Of a DNA stretch of 64,000 nt, positions 8,700-16,669 are shown in pieces. Origin of the DNA: Candidatus Sumerlaeaceae bacterium (GTDB taxonomy: Bacteria > Sumerlaeota > Sumerlaeia > Sumerlaeales > Sumerlaeaceae); contig JAOAAY010000011.1 of the NCBI GenBank assembly GCA_026418615.1, positions 40,824 to 104,823 on the forward strand, in the 5' to 3' direction. The translations under genes were made by a program, and so were the position numbers. How positions within the stretch are numbered: the stretch's first letter is position 1; every line of letters starts with the position of its first letter. The notes beneath the pieces are model-generated. The model did not search any database and was not told the origin of the DNA. It saw nothing but the letters and a program-made list of their open reading frames with translations.

Positions 8700-9851
8700 A
8701 TGCCGCTGACCGTAGGCGCCCTTGCAGGCGTGGTGGATGAAATCGCTCCGTTCCGGCTGGCTTATGACTGGGATAATGTCGGGCTGCTTTTGGGCAACCC
8801 GGACAGGCAGGTGTCGCGGGTTTTACTGGCACTCGAGGCCGATGCCGGCTCCATCGCCTCAGCGCGCCGGCTCGGGTGCGAAGTCATCCTGAGTCACCAT
8901 CCGCTCATCTTCCGGCCGTTGCGCCACCTGCGCTATGATTCGCCCCAAGTGCGCCTGATCGCGGAATTGGTGCGTGCGGACATCGCGCTCATCGCGGCCC
9001 ACACAAATCTCGACCGCGTCGTTCATGGGACGAGCGGCGCCCTGGCGGCTCGCCTCGGACTGCGCAATGTTCGCGTCTTCGCGCCTGCGCCGGATCAGGA
9101 TCTGTTCAAATTCACGGTTTTTGTGCCGCACGACTACACGCCAAAGATTATCGAAGCGATCCATCGCGGTGGCGGCGGACGCATCGGCAACTACACGCAC
9201 TGCACCTTCCGATCGCCCGGCACAGGCACCTATGTGCCCGGCGAGAACGCCAAGCCTTTTGCCGGCAGCCACGGCCAACTCGAGGAGGCTGCCGAGGACC
9301 GGCTGGAGGCTGTCGTGCCAAGGCGTGCGTTGGGCGCACTCCTGCGCGAGGTGCGCCAGGCTCATCCCTACGAGGAAATGGCTTACGATGTTTATCCCCT
9401 TGCCAACACAAATCCGGCGCACGGCGATGGCGCACTCGGCGAGTTGCCTGCCCGAACCACGGTGGGGCGGCTGGCTGCGCAATTGCATGGTTTATGCGGC
9501 GCCGATGCGACGGCAGTCGTCGGCGACACGGCCGCGCCCGTGCGCACAGTAGCCATTTTCACGGGCAGCGGCGGCTCCAGCCTCGGGCAAATTCCCCCGG
9601 GGACAGCCGATGTGATCATTACCGGGGAACTGGGCTATCACCAAGCATGCGAGGCCCGCGACCGCGGTCAGGCGGTGATCTGTCTCGGCCATGCGGCTTC
9701 AGAAAAAATCTTTGCCAGCCACCTGCGCGCAGTCCTCGCTGCTCATCCTGCGGTGCGTGCCGCGCAACTGAAACTCGAGGTGTACGAGGATTTTCCCGAT
9801 CCGCTGCAAGTCGTGGCCGCCGCGAAACCACGCCGCCGGAGAAAACGCTGA
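8700..9851 (+). CDS. Nif3-like dinuclear metal centre protein (GTP cyclohydrolase 1 type 2 family)
   Basis: A 383-residue member of the YbgI/YqfO (Nif3) family of toroidal hexamers with a dinuclear metal site. Conserved blocks are YDWDNVGLLLG (about 22), LSHHPLIF (about 66), AAHTNLD (about 103) and the C-terminal ITGELGYHQ. The central insertion with FVPHDYT, ENAKPF and HPYEEMAYDVYPL is the PII-like insert of the long (about 370-residue) form. The ATG at 8700 is preceded by GGGAG. Its stop overlaps the next gene's ATG (TGATG), and that pairing with a CdsZ-type zinc-ribbon protein is common. The molecular function of the family is still unsettled. Confidence 0.92.
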   Translation: MPLTVGALAGVVDEIAPFRLAYDWDNVGLLLGNPDRQVSRVLLALEADAGSIASARRLGCEVILSHHPLIFRPLRHLRYDSPQVRLIAELVRADIALIAAHTNLDRVVHGTSGALAARLGLRNVRVFAPAPDQDLFKFTVFVPHDYTPKIIEAIHRGGGGRIGNYTHCTFRSPGTGTYVPGENAKPFAGSHGQLEEAAEDRLEAVVPRRALGALLREVRQAHPYEEMAYDVYPLANTNPAHGDGALGELPARTTVGRLAAQLHGLCGADATAVVGDTAAPVRTVAIFTGSGGSSLGQIPPGTADVIITGELGYHQACEARDRGQAVICLGHAASEKIFASHLRAVLAAHPAVRAAQLKLEVYEDFPDPLQVVAAAKPRRRRKR

Positions 9852-10570
9852 TGCTTACCCTGATCGAACGCCTTCGTGATCTTCAGCAGATGGATGCCGA
9901 GTTGCGCAAACTCGAATCCGAACAGCGCGCGCTGCCTGCACAAATTGATCGCCACCGGAAGGAAATCGCCCGGCGGGCAGCGGAGATTGCACATCTCGAA
10001 GCGCGCCGCAGGGAAACTGCCGTCAGGCGACAAACACTCGAGTCAGATTTGAAAACCCGCGAAGCCCAAGCCACGAAATTTCGCCAGCAGCAATTGCTGG
10101 TGCGCACGCCCAAGGAACTCGACGCGATCACTCACGAGATAGAAAAGTGCGAATCCGACATTTCGCGGCTGGAGGATGAGATTCTCGCGCTGATTGAGTC
10201 AGAGGAAAAACTGGCCGCCGAGTTGGCGCGGCTGGAGGCGGCGCGCCGCACACAGGATGAGCATTCAGCAGAGCAAATCCGCATTCTCGAAGCCCTCCTC
10301 GCGGAGAAGGAGCAACTCGCCAGAACTCTCCGGGCCGATCGAACCGCTGCGCTCGAACGCCTCGATGAGTCGCTGCGTCCAACTTATGAATGGCTGCTGA
10401 AAACCCACGGCCCGACCGCGGTGGTCAAACTCGATGGCGAGGCCTGCGGCGGCTGCGGCGCCCTTTTGCCCGCAAGCCTTGCCATGCGCGTTGGTACCGA
10501 TGAAAAACCTCACCAATGTCCGCACTGTAACCGGTTCTTGTTCCGACCCGCGGGCCTTGGATCGTCGTGA
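9851..10570 (+). CDS. CdsZ-like coiled-coil zinc-ribbon protein
   Basis: A 239-residue protein made of a long charged coiled coil (about 1-180, heptad-rich) and a C-terminal C4 zinc ribbon with CGGC (about 201-204) and CPHC (about 223-226). This is the layout of the C4-type zinc-ribbon family (PF02591), usually found next to Nif3 as here, with overlapping start and stop. A role in translation or RNA handling has been suggested for the family; nothing in this sequence adds to that. It is the last gene before the origin-like intergenic segment. Confidence 0.88.
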   Translation: MLTLIERLRDLQQMDAELRKLESEQRALPAQIDRHRKEIARRAAEIAHLEARRRETAVRRQTLESDLKTREAQATKFRQQQLLVRTPKELDAITHEIEKCESDISRLEDEILALIESEEKLAAELARLEAARRTQDEHSAEQIRILEALLAEKEQLARTLRADRTAALERLDESLRPTYEWLLKTHGPTAVVKLDGEACGGCGALLPASLAMRVGTDEKPHQCPHCNRFLFRPAGLGSS

Positions 10571-10632
10571 CCGTTTCGAGGTTCATCAACCTTCACACAA
10601 CCCCTCCCAGCCTGTGGAGAACCTTGTGGATT

Positions 10633-10641
10633 TGTGGATAA
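10633..10641 (-). promoter_or_regulatory. DnaA box, perfect consensus
   Basis: TGTGGATAA is the exact reverse complement of TTATCCACA. It directly abuts a weaker copy (TGTGGATTT, 10625-10633), and a one-mismatch copy lies at 10613-10621, giving three same-orientation boxes in 29 bases. Confidence 0.8.
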
Positions 10642-10718
10642 GATGGCCAATTTCATCATTCTGTAACAGGGCTTCTCCCCCCGGATTAGCCTCGAGCCCG
10701 CACCAATTCATGGTCGGT

Positions 10719-10727
10719 TTATCCACA
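10719..10727 (+). promoter_or_regulatory. DnaA box, perfect consensus
   Basis: TTATCCACA, exact consensus on the plus strand, 77 bases right of the other perfect box and in the opposite orientation. Confidence 0.8.
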
Positions 10728-10840
10728 GACTTTTGGACGGCTTGTGAAGAATTTGCCGAGTGTCATGGCAAAGTCGAATCTGGCGTTCCCAACATGTGGA
10801 AATCTCGGACATTCCCCCACGGTTTGCTCACAAGGGAAAT

Positions 10841-10960
10841 CACATCTTAATTACTGATTTGCTTATACTTACGAGACTTACACCAAGACTCACAGCCTCT
10901 TATAAAAGTACTGTTTCTCATACTCATCATCAACTATTTTTCAATACTCAAAAAAAGAAG
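10841..10960. other. AT-rich block, candidate DNA unwinding element
   Basis: By hand count 82 of these 120 bases are A or T, in a chromosome that is otherwise about 63% G+C. The block contains TATAAAA, CTATTTTTC and an A6 run. It is flanked on the right by two DnaA-box-like sites (10973-10992) and on the left by the main box cluster. No open reading frame of coding character crosses it. Confidence 0.65.
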
Positions 10961-11036
10961 GTTCGTAGGTAGTCTTCCACAGGATATCCACAGGCTCTCA
11001 TGGTTCTTGCGGTGCCTAAACGCTGCCTAACGGCGC

Positions 11037-11285
11037 TTAGTTCCAGCGTAATTGGTGGTCCCCACCGCACCGGTAACGGCCCGGGCCCTCGCGTTCCTTG
11101 TTTACGCACCCGCCTCGATAGGTGCATTCGTCTTTGGCGGTGCGGTAGGGGCACCGCTCATGCTTTTTCTCTTCGATGGAATGAGCAATTTCCGTGAGGG
11201 TCTGCTGCAACTCGCTGAGGGCCTTGCGCAGGCGCTCCACACGCTCGGGGTCGGGAGGAACGGCCGGGTCGCGGGGCGTTTTCAT
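11037..11285 (-). CDS. Small Cys-rich protein of unknown function
   Basis: An 82-residue protein whose ATG overlaps the stop of the RACo-type gene (11282-11285), so it ends the corrinoid operon. The first 40 residues form a charged helix with a heptad-like LRKALSELQQTL. The C-terminal half holds four cysteines (C45, C54, C60, C73) in CPYRTAKDEC, RGGC and RCGGDHQLRW. The pattern suggests a small metal site or zinc-ribbon-like fold. I do not recognise the family. Coupling to the corrinoid activator suggests a related role; alternatively it is just a neighbour of the origin. Confidence 0.6.
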   Translation of the reverse strand: MKTPRDPAVPPDPERVERLRKALSELQQTLTEIAHSIEEKKHERCPYRTAKDECTYRGGCVNKEREGPGRYRCGGDHQLRWN

Positions 11286-13174
11286 TCTAAAGCCCTGCCG
11301 CGGGCATGAGCGAGGGCCGGGCTGTCGTGGAAACCCATCGCGTCTGCAAAAGCATCTTGATAGTCGTCGCGTCCGCCCAACTCAAGATACCCGGCAGTTT
11401 CGCGCACGCGGTCGGCTCGTTCGCGCGCGCTGGCATCTACCAGCACCATCCGGGCTCCCACGCCGGCCGCGTTTCCAACAAACAAAACCCGCTCAGGATC
11501 CACCGGCGGAACAAGCCCGATATCAATGGCACTCGTCTTCCGAACGAACTGTCCGAAAGCCCCGGCGATCAGGACTTCATCCAAATCGGCATAGGTCAGC
11601 CCCATCTCTTGCATCAGGATCATGGCTCCGGCATGGATGGAGCCCTTGACCAATTGCAGTTGGCGCACATCGATCGCGGATAATAGGACCGGATAGCCAT
11701 GTTCGGACTCGTGCGGATGCGAGAGAATGACGGCGCTATGGCCTACTTCGCCATGGAGTAAACGCGCTGCCAAAAGCGGGAAGCGGTGTTCATCGAGCGC
11801 CTCGCGACCCAGCATCCGGCCAGTTGCGTTGACGATGCCTGTTCGGAGCAGAACCGCAACGCCGTCAATCAAGCCCGAACCGCAGAGGCCTCGGGCAGGC
11901 ACCCCTCCAAGAACATGGATAGCCAGGTCGCCGCGCGGTCGAAGCGAGACGCGGTCAATGGCCCCCGGAGCCGCACGCATCCCGTGACGAATGTTGGCAC
12001 CCTCAAAAGCCGGCCCGGCCGCCGTTGAAGTGGTCAGCATCCGCCCTTGATGAACCAAGACAATCTCGGAATTAGTCCCCAGATCAATGAAAAGAACAGT
12101 TTTCTGAGTCTGATCGAGACCGGTGGCGATGATACCGGCTACCGTGTCTGCACCGACATTGCTCCGGATCATGGGCAGTAGGAGAATGCGTCCGGCCGGG
12201 TGAATCTTCAGGCGCAGGTCGGCCGCGGCCACATCGAGCGAACGCGTCCAAACCCCCACATAGGGCGACTGACCCAAAGGCCGCAGGTCGGCGCCGACCA
12301 CCGTATGCAGCATGGCGGGATTACCGGCAATCGCCATCAACACAATGGCTGATGGCTCGATCGTCGCTTCCGCAGTCAGTCGCAAAACAAGATCATTCAG
12401 GGCGCCGATGATGCACTCGTGTAAGCGCTCATTGCCGGCCTCCTCAGTTTGCGCGAACGAGATCCGGGAAATGACATCGGCGCCAAACTGCACCTGCGGG
12501 TTGAGCATGGAGGCCGAGGTGATGACAGCGCCGGTCTCGAGATCCACGAGAGCCGCTGCCACCGAGGTCGAGCCGACATCCACAGCCACGCCGACAAGTC
12601 GCGTAGGCGATGCGCTTGAAGCCGGACTGATGCTGATGATGTGATCGCGCGTCGCGATGAGGTCCACCGTGCGGTGGGCCAACTCCACGATTCCAGACAC
12701 ACGGCGCATCTGATCGAGAGACAGATGCGCTTGGAAGCCTTGGTCGAATTCGCGCGCAAGCGAGTCTTCAATGGACCACTGATAATCCAAATCCGGCTCC
12801 GGCAGGAGGAGCCTGCGGCGGATTGCATGAGGTGTAAAGCCGGCGGCAAACAAATCGTCGGGCCCGAAGCCCTTGGCACTGCCGACGCGCGAGACGGTCG
12901 GCACTTCAATGCGCGCCGGGGCGTCAATAACACATTGGCAACTGAGGCGCCAGCCATCGTTGAGTTCTTCCGCACTCAACAGGCGGGCCTCCGCCTCCGT
13001 TGGCGCAGGAGCGCCCCCGAGGAAGCGCACTCGGCATTTACCACAACTGGCCCGCGCGCCGCACGGATGATCAATCAGCACCTCAGCGCATGCCGCTGCA
13101 TCCGACACCGGAGTCGGTTCAGGCAGCGTCACCGTACGCTGTTCCGGTAAAAAAACGACCTCCACGGGGGTCAT
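11282..13174 (-). CDS. RACo-type reductive activator of corrinoid proteins
   Basis: A 630-residue ASKHA-fold activator with an N-terminal 2Fe-2S ferredoxin-like domain. Cluster ligands are C38, C44, C47 ([10 protein letters not shown]) and C79 (LSCQC). A linker region follows, then a C-terminal actin-like ATPase core with [18 protein letters not shown] (phosphate 1), [22 protein letters not shown] and AGAFGQF. RACo proteins use ATP to return oxidised Co(II) corrinoid to Co(I). Its start overlaps the corrinoid-protein stop by four bases, so the two are coupled. The methyltransferase normally found with them is not in this window. Confidence 0.92.
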   Translation of the reverse strand: MTPVEVVFLPEQRTVTLPEPTPVSDAAACAEVLIDHPCGARASCGKCRVRFLGGAPAPTEAEARLLSAEELNDGWRLSCQCVIDAPARIEVPTVSRVGSAKGFGPDDLFAAGFTPHAIRRRLLLPEPDLDYQWSIEDSLAREFDQGFQAHLSLDQMRRVSGIVELAHRTVDLIATRDHIISISPASSASPTRLVGVAVDVGSTSVAAALVDLETGAVITSASMLNPQVQFGADVISRISFAQTEEAGNERLHECIIGALNDLVLRLTAEATIEPSAIVLMAIAGNPAMLHTVVGADLRPLGQSPYVGVWTRSLDVAAADLRLKIHPAGRILLLPMIRSNVGADTVAGIIATGLDQTQKTVLFIDLGTNSEIVLVHQGRMLTTSTAAGPAFEGANIRHGMRAAPGAIDRVSLRPRGDLAIHVLGGVPARGLCGSGLIDGVAVLLRTGIVNATGRMLGREALDEHRFPLLAARLLHGEVGHSAVILSHPHESEHGYPVLLSAIDVRQLQLVKGSIHAGAMILMQEMGLTYADLDEVLIAGAFGQFVRKTSAIDIGLVPPVDPERVLFVGNAAGVGARMVLVDASARERADRVRETAGYLELGGRDDYQDAFADAMGFHDSPALAHARGRALE

Positions 13175-13830
13175 GGTGCCGGCAATCCAGCCTTGACCTG
13201 CTCCAGCAAAGCAAGACCGACCTGCACGGCCTCGCTAGCGTCCTTACCATAGCCGTCGGCGCCAATCTTGGCGGCCCATTCGCGCCCGACCGGCGCTCCG
13301 CCGACCATGACCTTCATGTGCTCGAGATAACCTTTCTCGCGCAACTCATCAATGTTCTTCTTCATTTGCGGCATGGTGGTTGTGAGCAGGGCCGACATGC
13401 CCAGCAGATGGGGCTTATGCTCCTCGATCGCCGCGATGAACTTCTGAAGGCTTGTGTTGACGCCAAGGTCAATAACCTCAAAGCCTGCGCCACGCATCAT
13501 CATGCCCACCAAGTTCTTTCCGATGTCGTGGATGTCACCCTTGACGGTTCCGATCACGAGTCGGCCCACGGGTTCGATGCCGCAGGCAGCAAAGATGGGT
13601 TCGAGGTGCGCCAGACCTGCTTTCATGGCGCGGGCGGCGACAAGCACTTCGGGCACGAAAATGATGTTATCGCGGAAGCGCTCACCGACGACTTTCATGC
13701 CCGCGATGAGACCTTCTTCAAGAATCACCTCCGCGGCCACTCCCTCATCGAGCGCCGCGCGCACCAGTTCGGAAACGGTTTCGTGCTTGCCGTCAATGAG
13801 TGCCGCTGCAATTGCGCCAAGGTCTGCCAT
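13171..13830 (-). CDS. Corrinoid (cobalamin-binding) methyl-carrier protein
   Basis: A 219-residue MtbC/MtaC-like protein. Residues about 1-85 form the four-helix B12-binding cap; about 88-215 form the Rossmann-like B12 domain. The base-off/His-on motif is GDIHDIGKN (D99, H101, G104), followed by the family [14 protein letters not shown] stretch and VMVGGAPVG. It carries a methyl group on cobalt between a substrate methyltransferase and an acceptor enzyme. It is first in the operon, with RACo next. No substrate methyltransferase (MttB, MtmB or MtgB type) or MtaA/MtvB partner is nearby, so the methyl donor cannot be named. Confidence 0.93.
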   Translation of the reverse strand: MADLGAIAAALIDGKHETVSELVRAALDEGVAAEVILEEGLIAGMKVVGERFRDNIIFVPEVLVAARAMKAGLAHLEPIFAACGIEPVGRLVIGTVKGDIHDIGKNLVGMMMRGAGFEVIDLGVNTSLQKFIAAIEEHKPHLLGMSALLTTTMPQMKKNIDELREKGYLEHMKVMVGGAPVGREWAAKIGADGYGKDASEAVQVGLALLEQVKAGLPAP

Positions 13831-14076
13831 GTGGATGGATACCGCCCGCTGAAATCAGGATACTTTCTGTACCAATTTTCGCGAATTCCCTTTGCGGACG
13901 ATGAAACGAAAGAATGGTACCGGCCGTCCTCCCTTGGGAGCGACAAGGCGTCTCGCCGACGGAGCCCAGACGCATGCGCAAAAAAGAATCCATCCGTTGA
14001 CGCCCGGGATGTGCTACCGCAGGAGCATGTGCCAAACCGCTTGATTTTGTATCCCGTCACTCCCGGTATCGGCCGT

Positions 14077-14808
14077 ATGGCTGCTCGTGGTCCGTATAAG
14101 CGTGTTCTGCTCAAGATCTCCGGCGAGGCCCTGAAGGGGTCCCTCGACTTCGGGATTGACTACCAATTTGTGAACCGCCTCGCGGCGGATCTTGCCTCGA
14201 TTATTCGCGACACGGGAGTTGCGTTGGGCGTGGTCATTGGCGGCGGGAATTTCATCCGCGGTTCGAAACAGGAGGAGATTGACCGTGCCGTCGCCGACTA
14301 TATGGGGATGCTTTCCACGGTTATCAATGCGATGGCACTGCAAGCCGTGTTTGAGAAACACGGCATGGAAACCCGCGTGCTGAGCGCCATTGATATCCAC
14401 GAGGTGGCGGAGCCGTACATTCGGCGCCGCGCGATCCGGCACTTGGAGAAAGGTCGCGTCGTGATTTTTGCCGGCGGGACGGGCAATCCGTTTTTCACGA
14501 CGGACACGGCTGCGGCGCTGCGGGGCGCCGAGATGGACGCCGAGATCATTCTCAAAGCGACGAATGTGGATGGGGTTTACTCGGCCGATCCGCGCACCGA
14601 TCCCAACGCGACCCTCTATCGCGAGGTCACCTATGGCGAAGCGCTGGCGCGCGATTTGCGGGTGATGGACGCGACAGCCATCTCGATGTGCCGCGAAAAC
14701 AGCATTCCCATTGTTGTTTTCAACCTGCACGAGCCAGCAAGCATCAGGCGAGTCATCATGGGCGAAGAAATCGGAACCTATGTCGGAGGAGACGGCTATG
14801 CCACTTGA
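14077..14808 (+). CDS. pyrH: UMP kinase
   Basis: A 243-residue cytoplasmic kinase making UDP from UMP in pyrimidine synthesis. It is of the amino acid kinase fold: [13 protein letters not shown] (N-terminal Lys), [42 protein letters not shown] and [15 protein letters not shown] start at ATG 14077, which gives the family's usual length; the frame is open far upstream but that part is not conserved. The next gene, frr, starts 11 bases before its stop. The usual rpsB-tsf upstream neighbours are missing here. It is divergent from the corrinoid operon across about 245 bases. Confidence 0.96.
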   Translation: MAARGPYKRVLLKISGEALKGSLDFGIDYQFVNRLAADLASIIRDTGVALGVVIGGGNFIRGSKQEEIDRAVADYMGMLSTVINAMALQAVFEKHGMETRVLSAIDIHEVAEPYIRRRAIRHLEKGRVVIFAGGTGNPFFTTDTAAALRGAEMDAEIILKATNVDGVYSADPRTDPNATLYREVTYGEALARDLRVMDATAISMCRENSIPIVVFNLHEPASIRRVIMGEEIGTYVGGDGYAT

Positions 14809-15358
14809 AAAGATTTATAAAGAGTCGCAGGAAAAGATGCACAAGGCCGTGGAGGCCGTGGACCGCGAATTTTCAACGCTGCGCACAGGCCGTGCGTCAG
14901 TGGCCCTTGTAGACGGGATCCAAGTGGACGCCTACGGATCGAAACTGCCGCTCAAGCAGGTCGCGACGATCTCCACTCCGGACGCGCGTTCGATTCTCAT
15001 CCAGCCGTTCGACAAGAACCAGATGCACGCCATCGAGAAGGCCATTATCGCGGCCAATATTGGTTTGACGCCGAACAACGACGGCAAGGCCGTGCGGCTG
15101 AACATCCCCCCGCTGACGGAGGAGCGGCGCAAGGATCTCGTGAAACTTGCCAAAAAAATGGCCGAGGAAGGCCGCGTGGCCGTGCGCAACATCCGCCGCC
15201 ATGCCAATGACGAGATCAAGAGAATCCAGAAAAACCACGAAATCACCGAGGACGACGAACAACGGGCCCATCAAAAGTTGCAGGAACTGACAGACAAGTA
15301 CATTGCCGAGGTGGACGCGCTGCTCGAGCGTAAAACCAAGGAAATCATGGAAGTATGA
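14798..15358 (+). CDS. frr: Ribosome recycling factor
   Basis: A 186-residue protein that splits post-termination ribosomes together with EF-G. The family blocks [48 protein letters not shown] and [10 protein letters not shown] are all present, and the length is typical (about 185). The ATG at 14798 has GGAGGA seven bases upstream and overlaps the end of pyrH, the standard pyrH-frr pairing. Confidence 0.97.
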   Translation: MPLEKIYKESQEKMHKAVEAVDREFSTLRTGRASVALVDGIQVDAYGSKLPLKQVATISTPDARSILIQPFDKNQMHAIEKAIIAANIGLTPNNDGKAVRLNIPPLTEERRKDLVKLAKKMAEEGRVAVRNIRRHANDEIKRIQKNHEITEDDEQRAHQKLQELTDKYIAEVDALLERKTKEIMEV

Positions 15359-15442
15359 CGCGGGATAACCGTTGACGAAGCCAGTCGTTCGCCTCATACT
15401 TCGCAGCGTGAGGCATCTCAACCAGCGAATTCCATCCGCGAG

Positions 15443-16639
15443 ATGGTCCACGGCGGTTTTCTCGCGGAGGGGGGAGGGTGGTCGTCTGGTGAGCACGGCA
15501 TGGGACAAACCTGGTCCATGACTTTACCAAGACCCCATGGCTCTGGCGAGATCCGATGGTACCTCGAGGGCGTTGCCGAGGACCGGCGCAGTCTGCGCCG
15601 AATCCCAATCAGCCCTTTTCCTTTTCGCGTGGGCAGGAGCCCCAACCAAACGCTCTCCCTTAACTATGTGAATGTGTCGCGCGAACATGCCGAAATCACA
15701 CTCGAGGACGGAGCGCTCATTGTGCGCGACTTGGGAAGCCGCAACGGCACCTATGTGAACCTCGAGCGAATTTCGGGGGAAGCGGTGCTCCGGGCGGGCG
15801 ACATTATCCATTTTGGGTCGTGTGAATTCCATGTCGTGTGCGAGGAGGCCGCCGACCCGGATGGGCAACTCGACACGATGTCGTTCTACGCCTCGCTGCC
15901 GCGCGAGATTGACAAAGGCACGCGAATCTTCCTGCAGGTGCTCGAGCAACGCGCCGTCACCGTGTGTTACCAGCCGGTTGTCAGCCTTGCAACAGGCCGG
16001 CGGATCGGCTATGAAATGCTTGGACGCGGCGCGCAACCGGGTTTCATCTCGCTGCCTGAGCAGTTGTTCAAGATGGCGGCCTCGCTCGACCTTGAGGATG
16101 AGTTGAGCCGGGCGTTTCGCGCGGTAGGCATCGCCGAGGCTGCGCGTCTGGGCGGTTCGGTCGAGTTGTTTGTCAATGTTCATCCTGAAGAGGTGCGCAA
16201 GCGGCGCATCCTGCTCGACAGCCTCGCGGCCGCCCGCGCCGAGAATCCGGAGCAGCGACTGGTCGTCGAGATCCACGAGAGCCTCGTTGTGGAAGAGAGC
16301 GACTTTCGCGATTTTCGCCGCGAACTCGACGCGCTCGGCGTGCGGGTGGCCTACGATGATTTTGGAACGGGCCAGGCACGGCTCATGGAATTGGCCGATT
16401 CGCCGCCGGATTACCTGAAGGTGGACCGCAAGTTGATCACTGGCCTGCATGAGGCCTCGCCCCAACGCAATCAGATGCTGGAATTCATAGTGCGATTTGC
16501 TTCCGAATCGGGCATCTGGACCATCGCCGAGGGCGTCGAGTCCGCCGCCGAGGCGGCGGTCATCCGTGACCTCGGTTTTGATTACGCGCAAGGCTTTTAC
16601 TTCGGCCGACCCTTGCCGCTGGCCGATTACGAACCCTGA
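15443..16639 (+). CDS. FHA-EAL fusion, predicted c-di-GMP phosphodiesterase
   Basis: A 398-residue soluble protein joining an FHA phosphothreonine-binding domain (about 45-135; VGRSPNQT, VSREHAEI, GSRNGTYVN) to an EAL domain (about 165-395). The catalytic set looks complete: EMLGR for ExLxR (about 190), FVNVHP, VVEIHES, YDDFGTG (about 303-309), LKVDRK, IAEGVE and YAQGFYFG. It should therefore hydrolyse cyclic di-GMP under control of a phosphorylated partner. No Ser/Thr kinase is nearby. The start is uncertain: ATGs at 15443, 15500 and 15518 are in frame, none with a strong ribosome-binding site. Confidence 0.9.
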   Translation: MVHGGFLAEGGGWSSGEHGMGQTWSMTLPRPHGSGEIRWYLEGVAEDRRSLRRIPISPFPFRVGRSPNQTLSLNYVNVSREHAEITLEDGALIVRDLGSRNGTYVNLERISGEAVLRAGDIIHFGSCEFHVVCEEAADPDGQLDTMSFYASLPREIDKGTRIFLQVLEQRAVTVCYQPVVSLATGRRIGYEMLGRGAQPGFISLPEQLFKMAASLDLEDELSRAFRAVGIAEAARLGGSVELFVNVHPEEVRKRRILLDSLAAARAENPEQRLVVEIHESLVVEESDFRDFRRELDALGVRVAYDDFGTGQARLMELADSPPDYLKVDRKLITGLHEASPQRNQMLEFIVRFASESGIWTIAEGVESAAEAAVIRDLGFDYAQGFYFGRPLPLADYEP

Positions 16640-16669
16640 AAGCCGCCGGCCGCGCCCTACCTTGCGCCC

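Larger units (their letters stand above)
10571..11036. other. Putative chromosomal replication origin (oriC)
   Basis: A 466-base gene-free segment between convergent genes. It holds two perfect DnaA boxes (TGTGGATAA at 10633-10641, TTATCCACA at 10719-10727), two with one mismatch (TGTGGAGAA at 10613-10621, ATATCCACA at 10984-10992) and three with two mismatches (10625-10633, 10795-10803, 10973-10981). Between the left and right box groups lies an AT-rich block. This combination is the standard oriC layout. There is no dnaA or dnaN beside it, which happens in many phyla. Support from context: pyrH-frr, groESL and the 23S rRNA to the right all run away from it. The immediate flanking genes point toward it, which argues mildly against. 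Confidence 0.7.

Noticed and set aside
13831..14076. Cobalamin riboswitch upstream of the corrinoid operon
   Set aside because: No B12-box (GCCACTG) or matching stem pattern could be found on either strand.
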